Below, piece by piece: positions 45,732 to 54,549 of a stretch of DNA of 64,000 bases. The stretch comes from CAZMGY01 sp964565945 [NCBI: uncultured bacterium] (lineage in GTDB: Bacteria > GCA-001730085): NCBI GenBank assembly GCA_964565945.1, contig CAZMGY010000012.1, forward strand, positions 62,001 to 126,000, given 5' to 3'. Numbering within the stretch: the stretch's first letter is position 1; every line of letters begins with the position of its first letter. A model generated the notes under the pieces. That model was given only the letters and a program-made list of their open reading frames with translations, was not told where the DNA came from and made no database searches. Made by a program: the position numbers and the translations under genes.

Positions 45732-46358
45732 ATGCAGTTAGGTCAACGAGGTGTGTCGCTTGTGTCAATATTAGTGACTTTGTCAATTATCCTGATTCTA
45801 ACTGGAATAAGCACATACATGTTTCAATATGCTACGAAAACAGCCAAAAGAGCTTGGTGTGCCAACAACTTAAGACAAATTTATCAGTATTGGCTCTTGT
45901 ATCTCGATGAAAATCATGATCGAATCAGGCGTATTCGTGACTTGCAAGATAGTTCTTTGCCCGAGAAGGGCAGTGGTGTTTATCTTAAAAATGTTTTGGA
46001 GCAGTTTTTGTCACAAAGGGAAAAGCGCCCTATTGATCTAACAGCTATTTTTTCTTGTCCTGCAGACCCTCTACATAACGAGTACGAGCTTAAACATAGC
46101 GGAAGCTATGACAATCGCGATGAGATGTCACGAAGCTATCGCCCCTATGTTTTTTCGGATATTCCCAATCCACAAGATAAAATCCTGATGGGTGATTATC
46201 GTTCTGGCTGGCATGCTATTCCTTTTTTCGGTTTATTTGGTTATGATAGTCAATCAGATAAGGAGCGACGCATTAATGTGCTGTTTGCTGATGGACGTGT
46301 TGAATGGTTGACCGAAAAGGAATGGCAGGATCAGTTACGGCTGCCTTTTTGGGACTAA
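45732..46358 (+). CDS. Type II secretion/type IV pilin-like prepilin (DUF1559-like)
   Basis: The ATG at 45732 has a GGAG site and gives a short basic leader ending QRG, then a hydrophobic helix VSLVSILVTLSIILILTGI, the prepilin class III pattern. The fifth residue after the cleavage site, usually Glu, is Ser here. The C-terminal part has cysteines in CANNLRQ and FSCPADP and ends with NVLFADGRVEWL, the DG motif of DUF1559-type prepilins. 208 residues. No peptidase or secretion ATPase is nearby, so the assembly machinery must be elsewhere. A TTG at 45717 would lengthen the leader and is less likely. Confidence 0.8.
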   Translation: MQLGQRGVSLVSILVTLSIILILTGISTYMFQYATKTAKRAWCANNLRQIYQYWLLYLDENHDRIRRIRDLQDSSLPEKGSGVYLKNVLEQFLSQREKRPIDLTAIFSCPADPLHNEYELKHSGSYDNRDEMSRSYRPYVFSDIPNPQDKILMGDYRSGWHAIPFFGLFGYDSQSDKERRINVLFADGRVEWLTEKEWQDQLRLPFWD

Positions 46359-46377
46359 AAAAGATGTGGAGTGAGCA

Positions 46378-47343
46378 ATGAAACGTATAGCATTGATGAC
46401 AAGTGGTGGTGATGCTCCAGGAATGAATGCGGCTATTCGGTCGATTGTCCGAATCTCTTTGGCTAAAGAGATTGAACCTTGGGGTGTGTATCGTGCCTAT
46501 AATGGTCTAATTGATAACAAAATCGAACTTTTACGACATTCTTCGGTATCCAACATTATTCAGCGTGGAGGAACGATGCTTAAAACATTACGTAGCGAAC
46601 GTTTTCACACCGCTGAAGGTATTGAGCAAGCAGTTAAGAATTTAAAGGAACGCCAGATTGATGCACTGATTGCTGTAGGGGGAGATGGCACAATTCGTGG
46701 TTTGTTGGAGTTGCAAAACCACTGGGATGGTCGCGTGATTGCTTTGCCAGGCACCATTGATAATGATTTGTATGGGACGGATGAAACGATTGGTTATGAC
46801 ACGGCTGTGAACACAGCTGTTGAAGCAATCGATAAAATTCGCGATACAGCCGATGCGCATGAACGCAATTTTATTGTCGAAGTGATGGGGCATCATTCTG
46901 GTCATATTGCTTTGCATGCTGGTGTGGCGGGTGGTGTTGAGGAAATTATGATCCCCGAAGTAAAAACTGTAGTTGAGCATGTGTGTGCCAATATGGTTTA
47001 TTTTTTGGAACGGGGCAAGTCGAGTTATATTTTGGTGGTGGCTGAGGGGGATGATGCGGGATCGGCGTTTCAGTTGGCAGAAAAACTTCAAAACCAGTGC
47101 GATGCAAAATATAAGGTAACCATTTTGGGCCACCTACAGCGTGGTGGATCTCCGACAGCGCGAGATCGTATTTTGGCTTCTAAATTAGGTGGTTACGCTA
47201 TCGATCTTTTGGATACACAAGTGAATGGTGTTATGGTGGGAGAGGTCAAAGGGGAGCTGGTGCACACGCCTCTTAAAGAGACTGTGACCGTTAAAAAAGG
47301 ACATGATCATTTTCTTTATGAATTGGCAAAGGTGTTGCGCTAA
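46378..47343 (+). CDS. pfkA: 6-phosphofructokinase
   Basis: Phosphorylates fructose 6-phosphate, the committed step of glycolysis. The 321-residue protein shows MTSGGDAPGMNA, the GGDGT loop (G rather than D, which indicates the ATP-dependent rather than the PPi-dependent form), PGTIDNDLYGTDETIGYDTA with the catalytic Asp, and HLQRGGSPTARDR. Length matches bacterial PfkA. Its stop shares a base with the next start (TAATG). Confidence 0.96.
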   Translation: MKRIALMTSGGDAPGMNAAIRSIVRISLAKEIEPWGVYRAYNGLIDNKIELLRHSSVSNIIQRGGTMLKTLRSERFHTAEGIEQAVKNLKERQIDALIAVGGDGTIRGLLELQNHWDGRVIALPGTIDNDLYGTDETIGYDTAVNTAVEAIDKIRDTADAHERNFIVEVMGHHSGHIALHAGVAGGVEEIMIPEVKTVVEHVCANMVYFLERGKSSYILVVAEGDDAGSAFQLAEKLQNQCDAKYKVTILGHLQRGGSPTARDRILASKLGGYAIDLLDTQVNGVMVGEVKGELVHTPLKETVTVKKGHDHFLYELAKVLR

Positions 47344-47549
47344 TGAATGTCATTAATGTGCTTGTGGGGGTTGTTTTCTTACTGACTGCTTGTGGCCAAA
47401 ACTCTATATCTAGGGATGCAGTTGATAATGCCAAGAAAGAACCTTCTACTCAAGAAGTAACCTGGATCAGAGATGAAGACCGTGTGACAATGTCGTTTAT
47501 TCCAACAACTGTTGATGTTTTGGTTGAGGTGATTTATGGTTTGGTTTAG
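47343..47549 (+). CDS. Small lipoprotein, unknown function
   Basis: 68 residues with a short basic start, a hydrophobic segment and the lipobox LTAC (Cys near residue 17). The rest is hydrophilic apart from a hydrophobic C-terminus (VDVLVEVIYGLV). It overlaps pfkA by one base and the next gene by 14 bases, which supports real translation. No family recognised. Confidence 0.6.
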   Translation: MNVINVLVGVVFLLTACGQNSISRDAVDNAKKEPSTQEVTWIRDEDRVTMSFIPTTVDVLVEVIYGLV

Positions 47550-48399
47550 GCCTTTTGTGGTTTTAGGGCTTATGGGGTACTTAGGGATAACAGCAGAGCC
47601 TCTTTGGGCTCGAAGAGGACTACTATTGAATTCAAAGTTGGATAAGTCGCGACATAAGCCTGCCAGAACTGTTTTAAAACGATCACATCGACATGCTCAA
47701 GCCAAAGTTTTTTATTTGCAAGGACAATACGAACGGTCGCTCAAAATATTTCAACAGTTTTTGATGAATCACAGGAAGCACTGTGACTTAGATGAGGCGT
47801 ATTTGTATGCTGGGCTTTGTTACGATGCCTTGGGCGATGGGGATAACGCTGTGATTTGCTGGGATCGTTTGATTTATCAAAAAAGTGATGCACTTATGAA
47901 GCGAAGAGCGCTGATGGTGAAAGCTCGTTTTAAAGATCGCGAAGGACAAACCTTTGAAGCGATGCGTTTGTATGAACTGATTTTGCAGGTAGCTCCTTTA
48001 GATGAGTATCCTGTTGCGAGTGTTCATCGCCTCATTGAGCTCTATCGTAAGTATGATAGGGCGTCTGAAGCGGGTCGGCTAGATAAGAAAGCACGTGCGC
48101 TTATGCCTATTTCACAAGGTATGGCATTTTTTGTAAAGTCGGCGATGAGTCGAAGAAAATATTTTTCTGTACAGGTTGGGGCTTTTAAGACTTTCAAAAA
48201 TGCAAATCAACTGAAACGACACCTCAAGAAAAAAGGTTTTGATGTTTTTATTGTTCGCGATGCTGTGTCTAAGCATTCGCTATATAAGGTTCGTGTAGGT
48301 CAACTTAAAGCACATTCTCAGGTGAGAACTTTGCAGCGAGATATGTGGTCCCAAGAAAAACTAAAAGGTTCGGTTGTGTTTGAACTGATTCCTTTATGA
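47536..48399 (+). CDS. TPR protein with C-terminal SPOR domain, exported
   Basis: 287 residues with an N-terminal hydrophobic signal (about residues 5-23, ending EPLWA), then helical repeat pairs of TPR type (AKVFYLQGQYERSLKIFQQF near 55, AYLYAGLCYDALGDGDNAV near 90). At the C-terminus is a SPOR domain (YFSVQVGAFKTFKNANQLKRH, then YKVRVGQL). SPOR domains bind denuded septal peptidoglycan, so a role in division or wall turnover is likely. It overlaps both neighbours (14 bases upstream, 4 bases with miaA). Confidence 0.83.
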   Translation: MVWFRPFVVLGLMGYLGITAEPLWARRGLLLNSKLDKSRHKPARTVLKRSHRHAQAKVFYLQGQYERSLKIFQQFLMNHRKHCDLDEAYLYAGLCYDALGDGDNAVICWDRLIYQKSDALMKRRALMVKARFKDREGQTFEAMRLYELILQVAPLDEYPVASVHRLIELYRKYDRASEAGRLDKKARALMPISQGMAFFVKSAMSRRKYFSVQVGAFKTFKNANQLKRHLKKKGFDVFIVRDAVSKHSLYKVRVGQLKAHSQVRTLQRDMWSQEKLKGSVVFELIPL

Positions 48400-49280
48400 G
48401 TGCAATGAGATCGGAAGTTATTTTTATTCTTGGAGCCACCGCTAGTGGCAAGTCAGATTACGCGGTTGATTTAGCTGAATCGTTAGGGTGTTCGATTGTT
48501 TCGGCCGACGCTTATCAAGTTTATCGTGGTATGGATATTGGCACAGCCAAGCCGAGCCATACGATGCTTCAACGTGTTCCTCATCACCTTATCGATTGTG
48601 TGAATCTTTTCCAGGACTTTGATGTGGCTCAATTTATCAGCGAAGCTTGCGCCAAGATTGACCATGCTATGGCACAAGGCCAGTCGCTTGTGGTCACGGG
48701 AGGAACGAATTATTACATTCATACTTTGGTGGAGGGCTTAGCACAAGTGCCCAAAGGAGATCCTCTGGTGCGTTTACAGTGGCAAGCTCAGCTAGAGGAG
48801 CACGAAGGTTCTTGGTTGTGGGAGCAACTCCATGCAGTGGATGCACAAACGGCGGAACGCTTGCATCCTAATGATCACAAGCGGGTGATCCGTGCGCTTG
48901 AAATTCATCAATTATCGGGGGGGCGCCCCTTGTCGTCTTTCAAAGGCGAAGGTGGCTTGAGAGGGCGTGTGCCTTATCGCAAGATAGGTTTGGCTTGGCC
49001 AAAAGAAGAATTATTTATCCGCATCGAGCAAAGGGTCAAACAGATGTTGTCGGAGGGACTAATTGAAGAAGTGGAGCAATTGATTCATAAAGAATTTCGA
49101 AATACGATTCCTATGCAAACTGCCGTGGGGTACAAAGAAACGCTTGCGTATCTGGATGGAGAGATCCTGCTAGATGATTTGGAGCAAAGCATTAGCAGCA
49201 ATACAAAAAAACTCGTTAAAAAGCAATTGACGTGGCTTAAAAGAGATTCCGATATTATGTGGATTGATAAACGACATTGA
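48396..49280 (+). CDS. miaA: tRNA dimethylallyltransferase MiaA
   Basis: Adds the dimethylallyl group to A37 of tRNAs reading UNN codons. The P-loop GATASGKS, the DAYQVYRGMDIGTAKP segment and VVTGGTNYYIHTL are the family signatures, as is the late TAVGYKE. 294 residues, normal. The ATG overlaps the previous stop by four bases. Confidence 0.96.
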   Translation: MSAMRSEVIFILGATASGKSDYAVDLAESLGCSIVSADAYQVYRGMDIGTAKPSHTMLQRVPHHLIDCVNLFQDFDVAQFISEACAKIDHAMAQGQSLVVTGGTNYYIHTLVEGLAQVPKGDPLVRLQWQAQLEEHEGSWLWEQLHAVDAQTAERLHPNDHKRVIRALEIHQLSGGRPLSSFKGEGGLRGRVPYRKIGLAWPKEELFIRIEQRVKQMLSEGLIEEVEQLIHKEFRNTIPMQTAVGYKETLAYLDGEILLDDLEQSISSNTKKLVKKQLTWLKRDSDIMWIDKRH

Positions 49281-49343
49281 CACGTGTCGGGGATCAGGAT
49301 AGAATGCCCTTTATGTGTGGTTGATTTTTTCCTAGGAAACATA

Positions 49344-50234
49344 ATGTTACTTTATTTAAACAAACGTCATATTCGTGAATGGATTTCTGGATATCTCTTT
49401 ATTATGCCCAATTTACTGGGTTTTCTTATGTTCACTTCAATTCCCGTTGTGGCTTCTCTTGTGCTTGCTTTTATGAAGTGGGACTTACTAACGCCTCCCG
49501 AATTTGTCGGAATCAACAATTTTATTAAGCTGATTCAGGATCCGTTGTTTTGGAAATACACCAAAAATACGTTTTTTCTGATGATGGGTATTCCTTTTGA
49601 AATGGGGGGGGCTCTTTTGATTGCTACATTTATGAATCAAAAAATTAAGGGGATTAAATTTTTTAGAACCATTTACTTTTTGCCAACCATTTGTTCTGGA
49701 GTTGCAATTTCGATTTTGTGGATGTGGATGTACAATCCTAATTTTGGTTTATTCAATTACATGTTAGCCAAACTAAGCATTCTTGGACCCAATTGGTTGA
49801 CTGATGAAGCTTGGGCCAAACCAGCCTTAATGTTAATGGCATTTTGGACAGCTATTGGTGGTCAGAACATGATTCTTTATTTGGCTGGATTGCAAGGGAT
49901 TCCTCCTGAGCTATACGAAGCTGCTAATATTGATGGTGCTAGCGCATGGCAAAAGTTTCGTCATATTACCTTGCCAATGCTAACCCCAACGACATTTTTC
50001 ATCTTTATCATGAGCGTAATCGGTGGTTTTCAAGGAGGCTTCGCCTCGGCTTATGTCATGACGGGTGGAGGACCGAATGGATCAACCACTACAATCAGTT
50101 ATTACATCTATAGTAACGCCTATCAATGGTTCAATATGGGCTATGCGGCTGCGATTGCTTGGGTGTTGTTTGTATTTGTTTTTATTGTCACCATTTTTAA
50201 TTGGAAATATGGCGGCAAAGCTGTTCGTTATTAA
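49344..50234 (+). CDS. ABC transporter permease, MalF/UgpA type (sugar)
   Basis: Six hydrophobic helices in about 296 residues and the EAA loop for ATPase contact (LYEAANIDGASAWQKFRHITLP). ATG 49344 has an AGGAAA site; an upstream in-frame ATG at 49284 would add 20 residues with no helix and is rejected. It forms the first half of a carbohydrate importer with the next gene. There is no solute-binding protein in the window. The matching ATPase is on the opposite strand about 4.3 kb further. The gene includes a run of eight G (49604-49611). Confidence 0.92.
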   Translation: MLLYLNKRHIREWISGYLFIMPNLLGFLMFTSIPVVASLVLAFMKWDLLTPPEFVGINNFIKLIQDPLFWKYTKNTFFLMMGIPFEMGGALLIATFMNQKIKGIKFFRTIYFLPTICSGVAISILWMWMYNPNFGLFNYMLAKLSILGPNWLTDEAWAKPALMLMAFWTAIGGQNMILYLAGLQGIPPELYEAANIDGASAWQKFRHITLPMLTPTTFFIFIMSVIGGFQGGFASAYVMTGGGPNGSTTTISYYIYSNAYQWFNMGYAAAIAWVLFVFVFIVTIFNWKYGGKAVRY

Positions 50235-50255
50235 ACAAAGGGTTTTGGTTATAGA

Positions 50256-51194
50256 ATGTCTCAGGTTGGAAAAAATCCATTACACAGAGATTATGTTAAG
50301 AAAACAGGGATTTACGCCTTTTTAATTTTGTTGGGTGTAACGATGGTTTTGCCATTTATTTGGATGGTGTCCACCTCCTTAAAGGTTCCTGGGGACGTGT
50401 TCACTTACCCTCCTGAGTGGATTCCTTCTCCGATTGAATTTGGTAACTACATCAAGGCTTGGTTGGCGGTTCCTTTTGGCCGTGGCTATGTGAATAGTAT
50501 TATTGTGGCGGTGGCGACCACCTTGGGCCAAGTGTTCACCTGTTCAATGGCTGCGTTTGCGTTTGCACGTTTGCAGTTTCCTGGTCGGGACAAGCTCTTT
50601 TTTGGGTATTTGGCTACGATGATGATTCCAGGTGATGTGACAATGATTCCTGTCTTTATTTTGCTTAAAAAATTGCCCGAGTGGTTGAATACGGTGTTTA
50701 GTCCTGTTAATCAGTGGTGGTCACAAGACATGTATCTATTTGGTGAGTTTTTTGTTGGCAAACCGATTGGGATTGATTCTTACTTTGCTTTGATTGCTCC
50801 AGGTTTGTTCACCGCTTATGGAACATTCATGTTGCGTCAATTTTTCATGAATATTCCTCGCGATTTGGAAGATGCTGCTAAAATTGATGGTTGTAGTTTA
50901 TTCGGGATTTATTGGCGTGTGATTTTGCCTCTATCCAAAGCGGCTTTGGCGACATTGATCACCTTTACGTTCATGGGCTCTTGGAAGAGCTTTATCTGGC
51001 CTTTGATTGTGACAAATAGCATTGAGTTAAAAGTCTTACCAGTGATGTTGCAAGCGTTTCAGGGATCTTATAACACTGAGTGGACCTTACTGATGGCAGG
51101 TAATATCATCATGTTGATGCCGATCATTTTGGTGTTTATCTTTAATCAGCGTTTCTTTGTCGAAGGGATTCAGCTCGGTGCCGTTAAAGGATAA
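50256..51194 (+). CDS. ABC transporter permease, MalG/UgpE type (sugar)
   Basis: 312 residues, six helices, with the EAA loop LEDAAKIDGCSLFGIYWRVILP, characteristic of the MalG-type partner. It has an inserted segment between helices three and four (about residues 145-180, WLNTVFSPVNQWWSQDMY) that is longer than usual. It follows the first permease by 21 bases and overlaps the membrane-protein gene downstream. Substrate cannot be read from the sequence. Confidence 0.92.
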   Translation: MSQVGKNPLHRDYVKKTGIYAFLILLGVTMVLPFIWMVSTSLKVPGDVFTYPPEWIPSPIEFGNYIKAWLAVPFGRGYVNSIIVAVATTLGQVFTCSMAAFAFARLQFPGRDKLFFGYLATMMIPGDVTMIPVFILLKKLPEWLNTVFSPVNQWWSQDMYLFGEFFVGKPIGIDSYFALIAPGLFTAYGTFMLRQFFMNIPRDLEDAAKIDGCSLFGIYWRVILPLSKAALATLITFTFMGSWKSFIWPLIVTNSIELKVLPVMLQAFQGSYNTEWTLLMAGNIIMLMPIILVFIFNQRFFVEGIQLGAVKG

Positions 51195-51891
51195 TCACCC
51201 CTCTCAAGGCGAGCTTCTGCAACGAATTGTTCAACGGACCTTTTGGTTGTTTTATGATCATATCTGGCTTTGGTGTGGAGTTGGTTTGATTGCCTATAGT
51301 TTGTCGTTCACATTAATTTTGATGCCCTTAGTGATAGCTCCTCTGTTTCAGATGGCTAGTTTTGCTCTCAAACAAAACTATACCCAACTGAATGTGAAGC
51401 GTTTTCTTAAGTTAATCCTTCATCCTAATCTAAAAGCTTTAGCTTATATGATTGGAATTTTGGTGCTTATTCTCGCTTTTATAGCCACTTTTCAGTTTTA
51501 TATGCGTTTGCCCCAGAATATGATTTGGCTCAAGATATTGAGCTCTAGTGTGGTTTTTTGGGTGGTGGTTACGATCGCTATGATGATTCCAACTTTATTA
51601 AGTCTTTGGTCCACCGAAACCGATCTTGGTTGGTGGACGACCTGGAAATATGCCTTTTTTGGTTTAATGGCTTATCCTTTATTGTCGATAGGAACTTTGG
51701 GCTTTTTCTGCATTCTAACCTTGTTTTGTGCGGTCTCTTTGGTGGGTTTGGTGGTGATCTGGATGCCACTTAGCGTTCTTTTGTGGTACAATTTATTCTA
51801 TGTGGTCTTTGTTGATTCGAAGAATGATTTCGAAGAAACAATTGAAGGTCTTGATGATCGTTTTTGGTGCGAACTTTTCTCGGTTTCTTAA
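51178..51891 (+). CDS. Polytopic membrane protein, YesL/DUF624-like
   Basis: About 237 residues with five or six membrane helices and a cytoplasmic start (RTFWLFYDHIWLWCGVGLI). The pattern of a first helix pair, then FLKLILHPNLKALAY, then paired helices resembles YesL/DUF624 proteins, which usually sit beside sugar ABC permeases as here. That assignment is by resemblance and context. GTG 51178 with an AAGGGA site is preferred; TTG 51157 is the alternative. The stop overlaps the stop of the convergent cyclase gene by four bases. Confidence 0.6.
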   Translation: MPLKDNHPSQGELLQRIVQRTFWLFYDHIWLWCGVGLIAYSLSFTLILMPLVIAPLFQMASFALKQNYTQLNVKRFLKLILHPNLKALAYMIGILVLILAFIATFQFYMRLPQNMIWLKILSSSVVFWVVVTIAMMIPTLLSLWSTETDLGWWTTWKYAFFGLMAYPLLSIGTLGFFCILTLFCAVSLVGLVVIWMPLSVLLWYNLFYVVFVDSKNDFEETIEGLDDRFWCELFSVS

Positions 51892-53087
51892 CAACACACG
51901 CGATTGCGGCCGCTTTCTTTTGCATGATAAAGGCATTGATCGCTAATGTCGATCAAGCCTTGAACACTTTGAGCTTGATCTGGATAACTAGCGAGTCCCA
52001 GGCTGATCGTCATTTGAAGCTCTTTGCCGTAGGCTTGAAAGGTGCGTTGCTCGACATCGACACGTAATCGCTCGGCAATCACCTGGGTATCTTCGAGGGA
52101 GGCTTCGGGAAGAAGGACGCAGAATTCTTCACCACCATAACGGCAGATCAAGTCCATTTCGCGTACGTTAGCACGAATCAGGGACGTTAACTCTTTAAGA
52201 ACCACATCGCCCACTAAGTGCCCATAATTATCGTTGTAGGATTTGAAATGGTCGATATCGATCATCAAACAAGAGAGAGGAAGTTTGTGATTGATCGAGC
52301 GTTGCAACTCCTCCTGAAAGCGAGTCATAAAATGGCGACGCAAATAAGCCTGAGTGAGGCTGTCTGTGATCGATAAACGCTCAACTTGCTCGTAAAGTTG
52401 ATTCTTGTGGATATCAAGAGCGAGCTGAGAGCCAATGATGCGTGCTTTTTCGATGTCGCGGGGATCAATGTTTTCTAAGGTCATAACGGCAATGGCCTCT
52501 TCTTTAACTCGTAAGGGAATGGCCATAAAAGAACTTACATGCGGATCTAACTCCATATTGGAGGCCATAAAATTGGTTTTGGTGTCGAAAATAAGAATTT
52601 CGGTCATATTGTTTTCCTGCATGGTGTTGCATATTTTGTAGTCTTGTTCTTGCGGCTTTAGGTAAAGGGCCGCATTTTCATCATGAACCGTTTCGCTACT
52701 AATTTCAATGATTTTATGTAGGGTCAAACTTTCGAATTTTTTAGAGTCAGTTTGTAATAAGATCACTTTGATCCGGCGGCAATGCAAAATATTCCAAATT
52801 TTATTTTTAAGTAGAGGTGCTTTTTCGCGAAACTTCAAAGACGCACTTAAATCTTTAGAGATTTCATAAAGGCTGGCCGTTGACTGATGTAGCTGTTCGA
52901 GATGATGATTTTTAGCAAGAATGGTGTCGTTATGCTGTCGAAGCTTATCGAGCTCTTCTTTGCCTTTGCGCATTTGAATAAGGAGTTCCTCTTCTTCTTC
53001 TTGAACTTTAAAGAGATAAATTAAAAATAACTTTACCCCCAAAAAGATAGCGACGGCTGTGAGAATAATATGAATCACATACAACAT
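51888..53087 (-). CDS. Diguanylate cyclase, membrane-anchored, GAF-like plus GGDEF
   Basis: 399 residues: one N-terminal membrane helix (about 4-26), a coiled-coil linker rich in Glu/Lys/Leu, a GAF-like sensory region (about 75-230) and a GGDEF domain with IDIDHFKSYND and RYGGEEF near residue 322. REMD precedes GGEEF by five residues and is a plausible I-site, so product inhibition is likely. The stop overlaps that of the convergent YesL-like gene, and the start overlaps the upstream cyclase by 13 bases. The C-terminal ESGRNRVCC closely parallels that of the upstream cyclase. Confidence 0.9.
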   Translation of the reverse strand: MLYVIHIILTAVAIFLGVKLFLIYLFKVQEEEEELLIQMRKGKEELDKLRQHNDTILAKNHHLEQLHQSTASLYEISKDLSASLKFREKAPLLKNKIWNILHCRRIKVILLQTDSKKFESLTLHKIIEISSETVHDENAALYLKPQEQDYKICNTMQENNMTEILIFDTKTNFMASNMELDPHVSSFMAIPLRVKEEAIAVMTLENIDPRDIEKARIIGSQLALDIHKNQLYEQVERLSITDSLTQAYLRRHFMTRFQEELQRSINHKLPLSCLMIDIDHFKSYNDNYGHLVGDVVLKELTSLIRANVREMDLICRYGGEEFCVLLPEASLEDTQVIAERLRVDVEQRTFQAYGKELQMTISLGLASYPDQAQSVQGLIDISDQCLYHAKESGRNRVCC

Positions 53088-54508
53088 ATTTGATTACGTC
53101 CTTCAGCTTTGGCTTGATAAAGCCCCTTGTCGGCCAAATTAATCAATTCTCTGGGCAGCATAGCATCCTGAGGGAAGGTGGCAATACCTCCACTGATACT
53201 GATTTGTGTTTCTACTTGCCTTAAAACGATAGTGGCTGATTCCACTTTGATGCGCACATTCTCCAGAACCTTTTGAGCCTGTTCTTTGGTGTGTTCGGGC
53301 AGAAGTATAGCAAATTCCTCTCCACCATAACGAGCCACAATTCCTACTTCGGAAAGTTCTTTTTTAAGCAAATTGGCTAGGAAAATGAGAACCTTATCTC
53401 CAGAAGAATGACCATACTGATCATTATATTTTTTGAAGAAGTCAATATCAATGAGGGCAATTGAAAGGGCTGTTTGGGAATGTATGCTACGGCTTAGTTC
53501 TTTGTCAAATTGTTCGGAAAAGTACTTGCGTACATAGAGTCCTGTCAGACTATCCTTGATAGCTAAATCCAATGTTTGTTGGTAAAGACGCGCGTTGGTG
53601 ATGGCTTTGTTGGTCAAATAGGCCAAAATATTTAAAAGCCTTAAATCATCCATCGCAAAGGTGGTTTTTTCCTGGGATTGTATGCGAAGCAGGCCAATGC
53701 ACTGATTTTCCGAGATAAGTGGTGATGAAATAAGAGACTGGAAGGGTAAATCATTTCGATCCGAAAGCCCTTGAAAACGAAAGTCTTTGTGAACATCTGT
53801 GACCAAAAGAGGGATTTTGTGTTTTAGCACCCAGCCATCATAGGCATCGCCTTCTTTGTAGAAGGATTCTTGGTGATGGTCGTTTGAGCTCCAGCGAAGT
53901 TGAATTTTGCGGGAGTTTGGTTGATTCAAATAAAACAGAATGTAATCCCTTTTGTTAATAATGCTTTTGTTGGTGATAAGGTTAATGATTTGTTCTTCGT
54001 TGAGCGATGTGTTGAGTGTGTTGAGTACCTTGTGGAGCAGTGAATAACGTTGAATCAACTCGTTGAGACTAGATGTTTCTAGCTGGTTTTTTTCGAAAAA
54101 CTTGCTAAGTTCATTGTAATTTTCTTTAGTGCTTTGGATCGATTGTGTGTAGGTGTAGGTGCTTAGATCGTCTTTGCGTTTGAGTAGGGAAATGCTCATG
54201 ATCATCATGACATGAAGGGGGATGTGCCAATAAAAAAAGTTAAGCTCAAACGGGAAGGCTACGGCTAATAAAAATAACGAAAGAATGGCCCATATGACCC
54301 AAGCCATAGTGACATAGCCGAGTAAGATCACTGGCCAATAGATGAAAGAAGCGATCAATAGCAATAGGTTGCTCATCACTAAAATGAGTGAAGGGCGTGT
54401 TGTTAGTGTTTGATGAAAGAGAATCGATAGGACAATGTAAAAAATAACATACAATATCCCAAAGAAAACAAGTTGATTACTAACCTTTATCTGGCGCTCT
54501 TGAGACAT
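53075..54508 (-). CDS. Diguanylate cyclase, multi-pass membrane sensor, GAF plus GGDEF
   Basis: 477 residues. The N-terminus has about four hydrophobic helices (about 12-110). A GAF-like domain follows (about 165-305, with GWVLKHKIPLLVTDV and SSPLISENQCIGLLRI), then a GGDEF domain with IDIDFFKKYND and RYGGEEF near 405. The RxxD inhibition site is absent here (SEVG at that place), unlike the downstream cyclase. The ATG lies 41 bases after the ABC ATPase stop on the same strand, so one transcript probably carries ATPase, this enzyme and the next. Confidence 0.9.
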   Translation of the reverse strand: MSQERQIKVSNQLVFFGILYVIFYIVLSILFHQTLTTRPSLILVMSNLLLLIASFIYWPVILLGYVTMAWVIWAILSLFLLAVAFPFELNFFYWHIPLHVMMIMSISLLKRKDDLSTYTYTQSIQSTKENYNELSKFFEKNQLETSSLNELIQRYSLLHKVLNTLNTSLNEEQIINLITNKSIINKRDYILFYLNQPNSRKIQLRWSSNDHHQESFYKEGDAYDGWVLKHKIPLLVTDVHKDFRFQGLSDRNDLPFQSLISSPLISENQCIGLLRIQSQEKTTFAMDDLRLLNILAYLTNKAITNARLYQQTLDLAIKDSLTGLYVRKYFSEQFDKELSRSIHSQTALSIALIDIDFFKKYNDQYGHSSGDKVLIFLANLLKKELSEVGIVARYGGEEFAILLPEHTKEQAQKVLENVRIKVESATIVLRQVETQISISGGIATFPQDAMLPRELINLADKGLYQAKAEGRNQICCM

Positions 54509-54549
54509 AGGCTCTGGACCCCCAAATAGTTTTTTTATCTATGTTTGTG

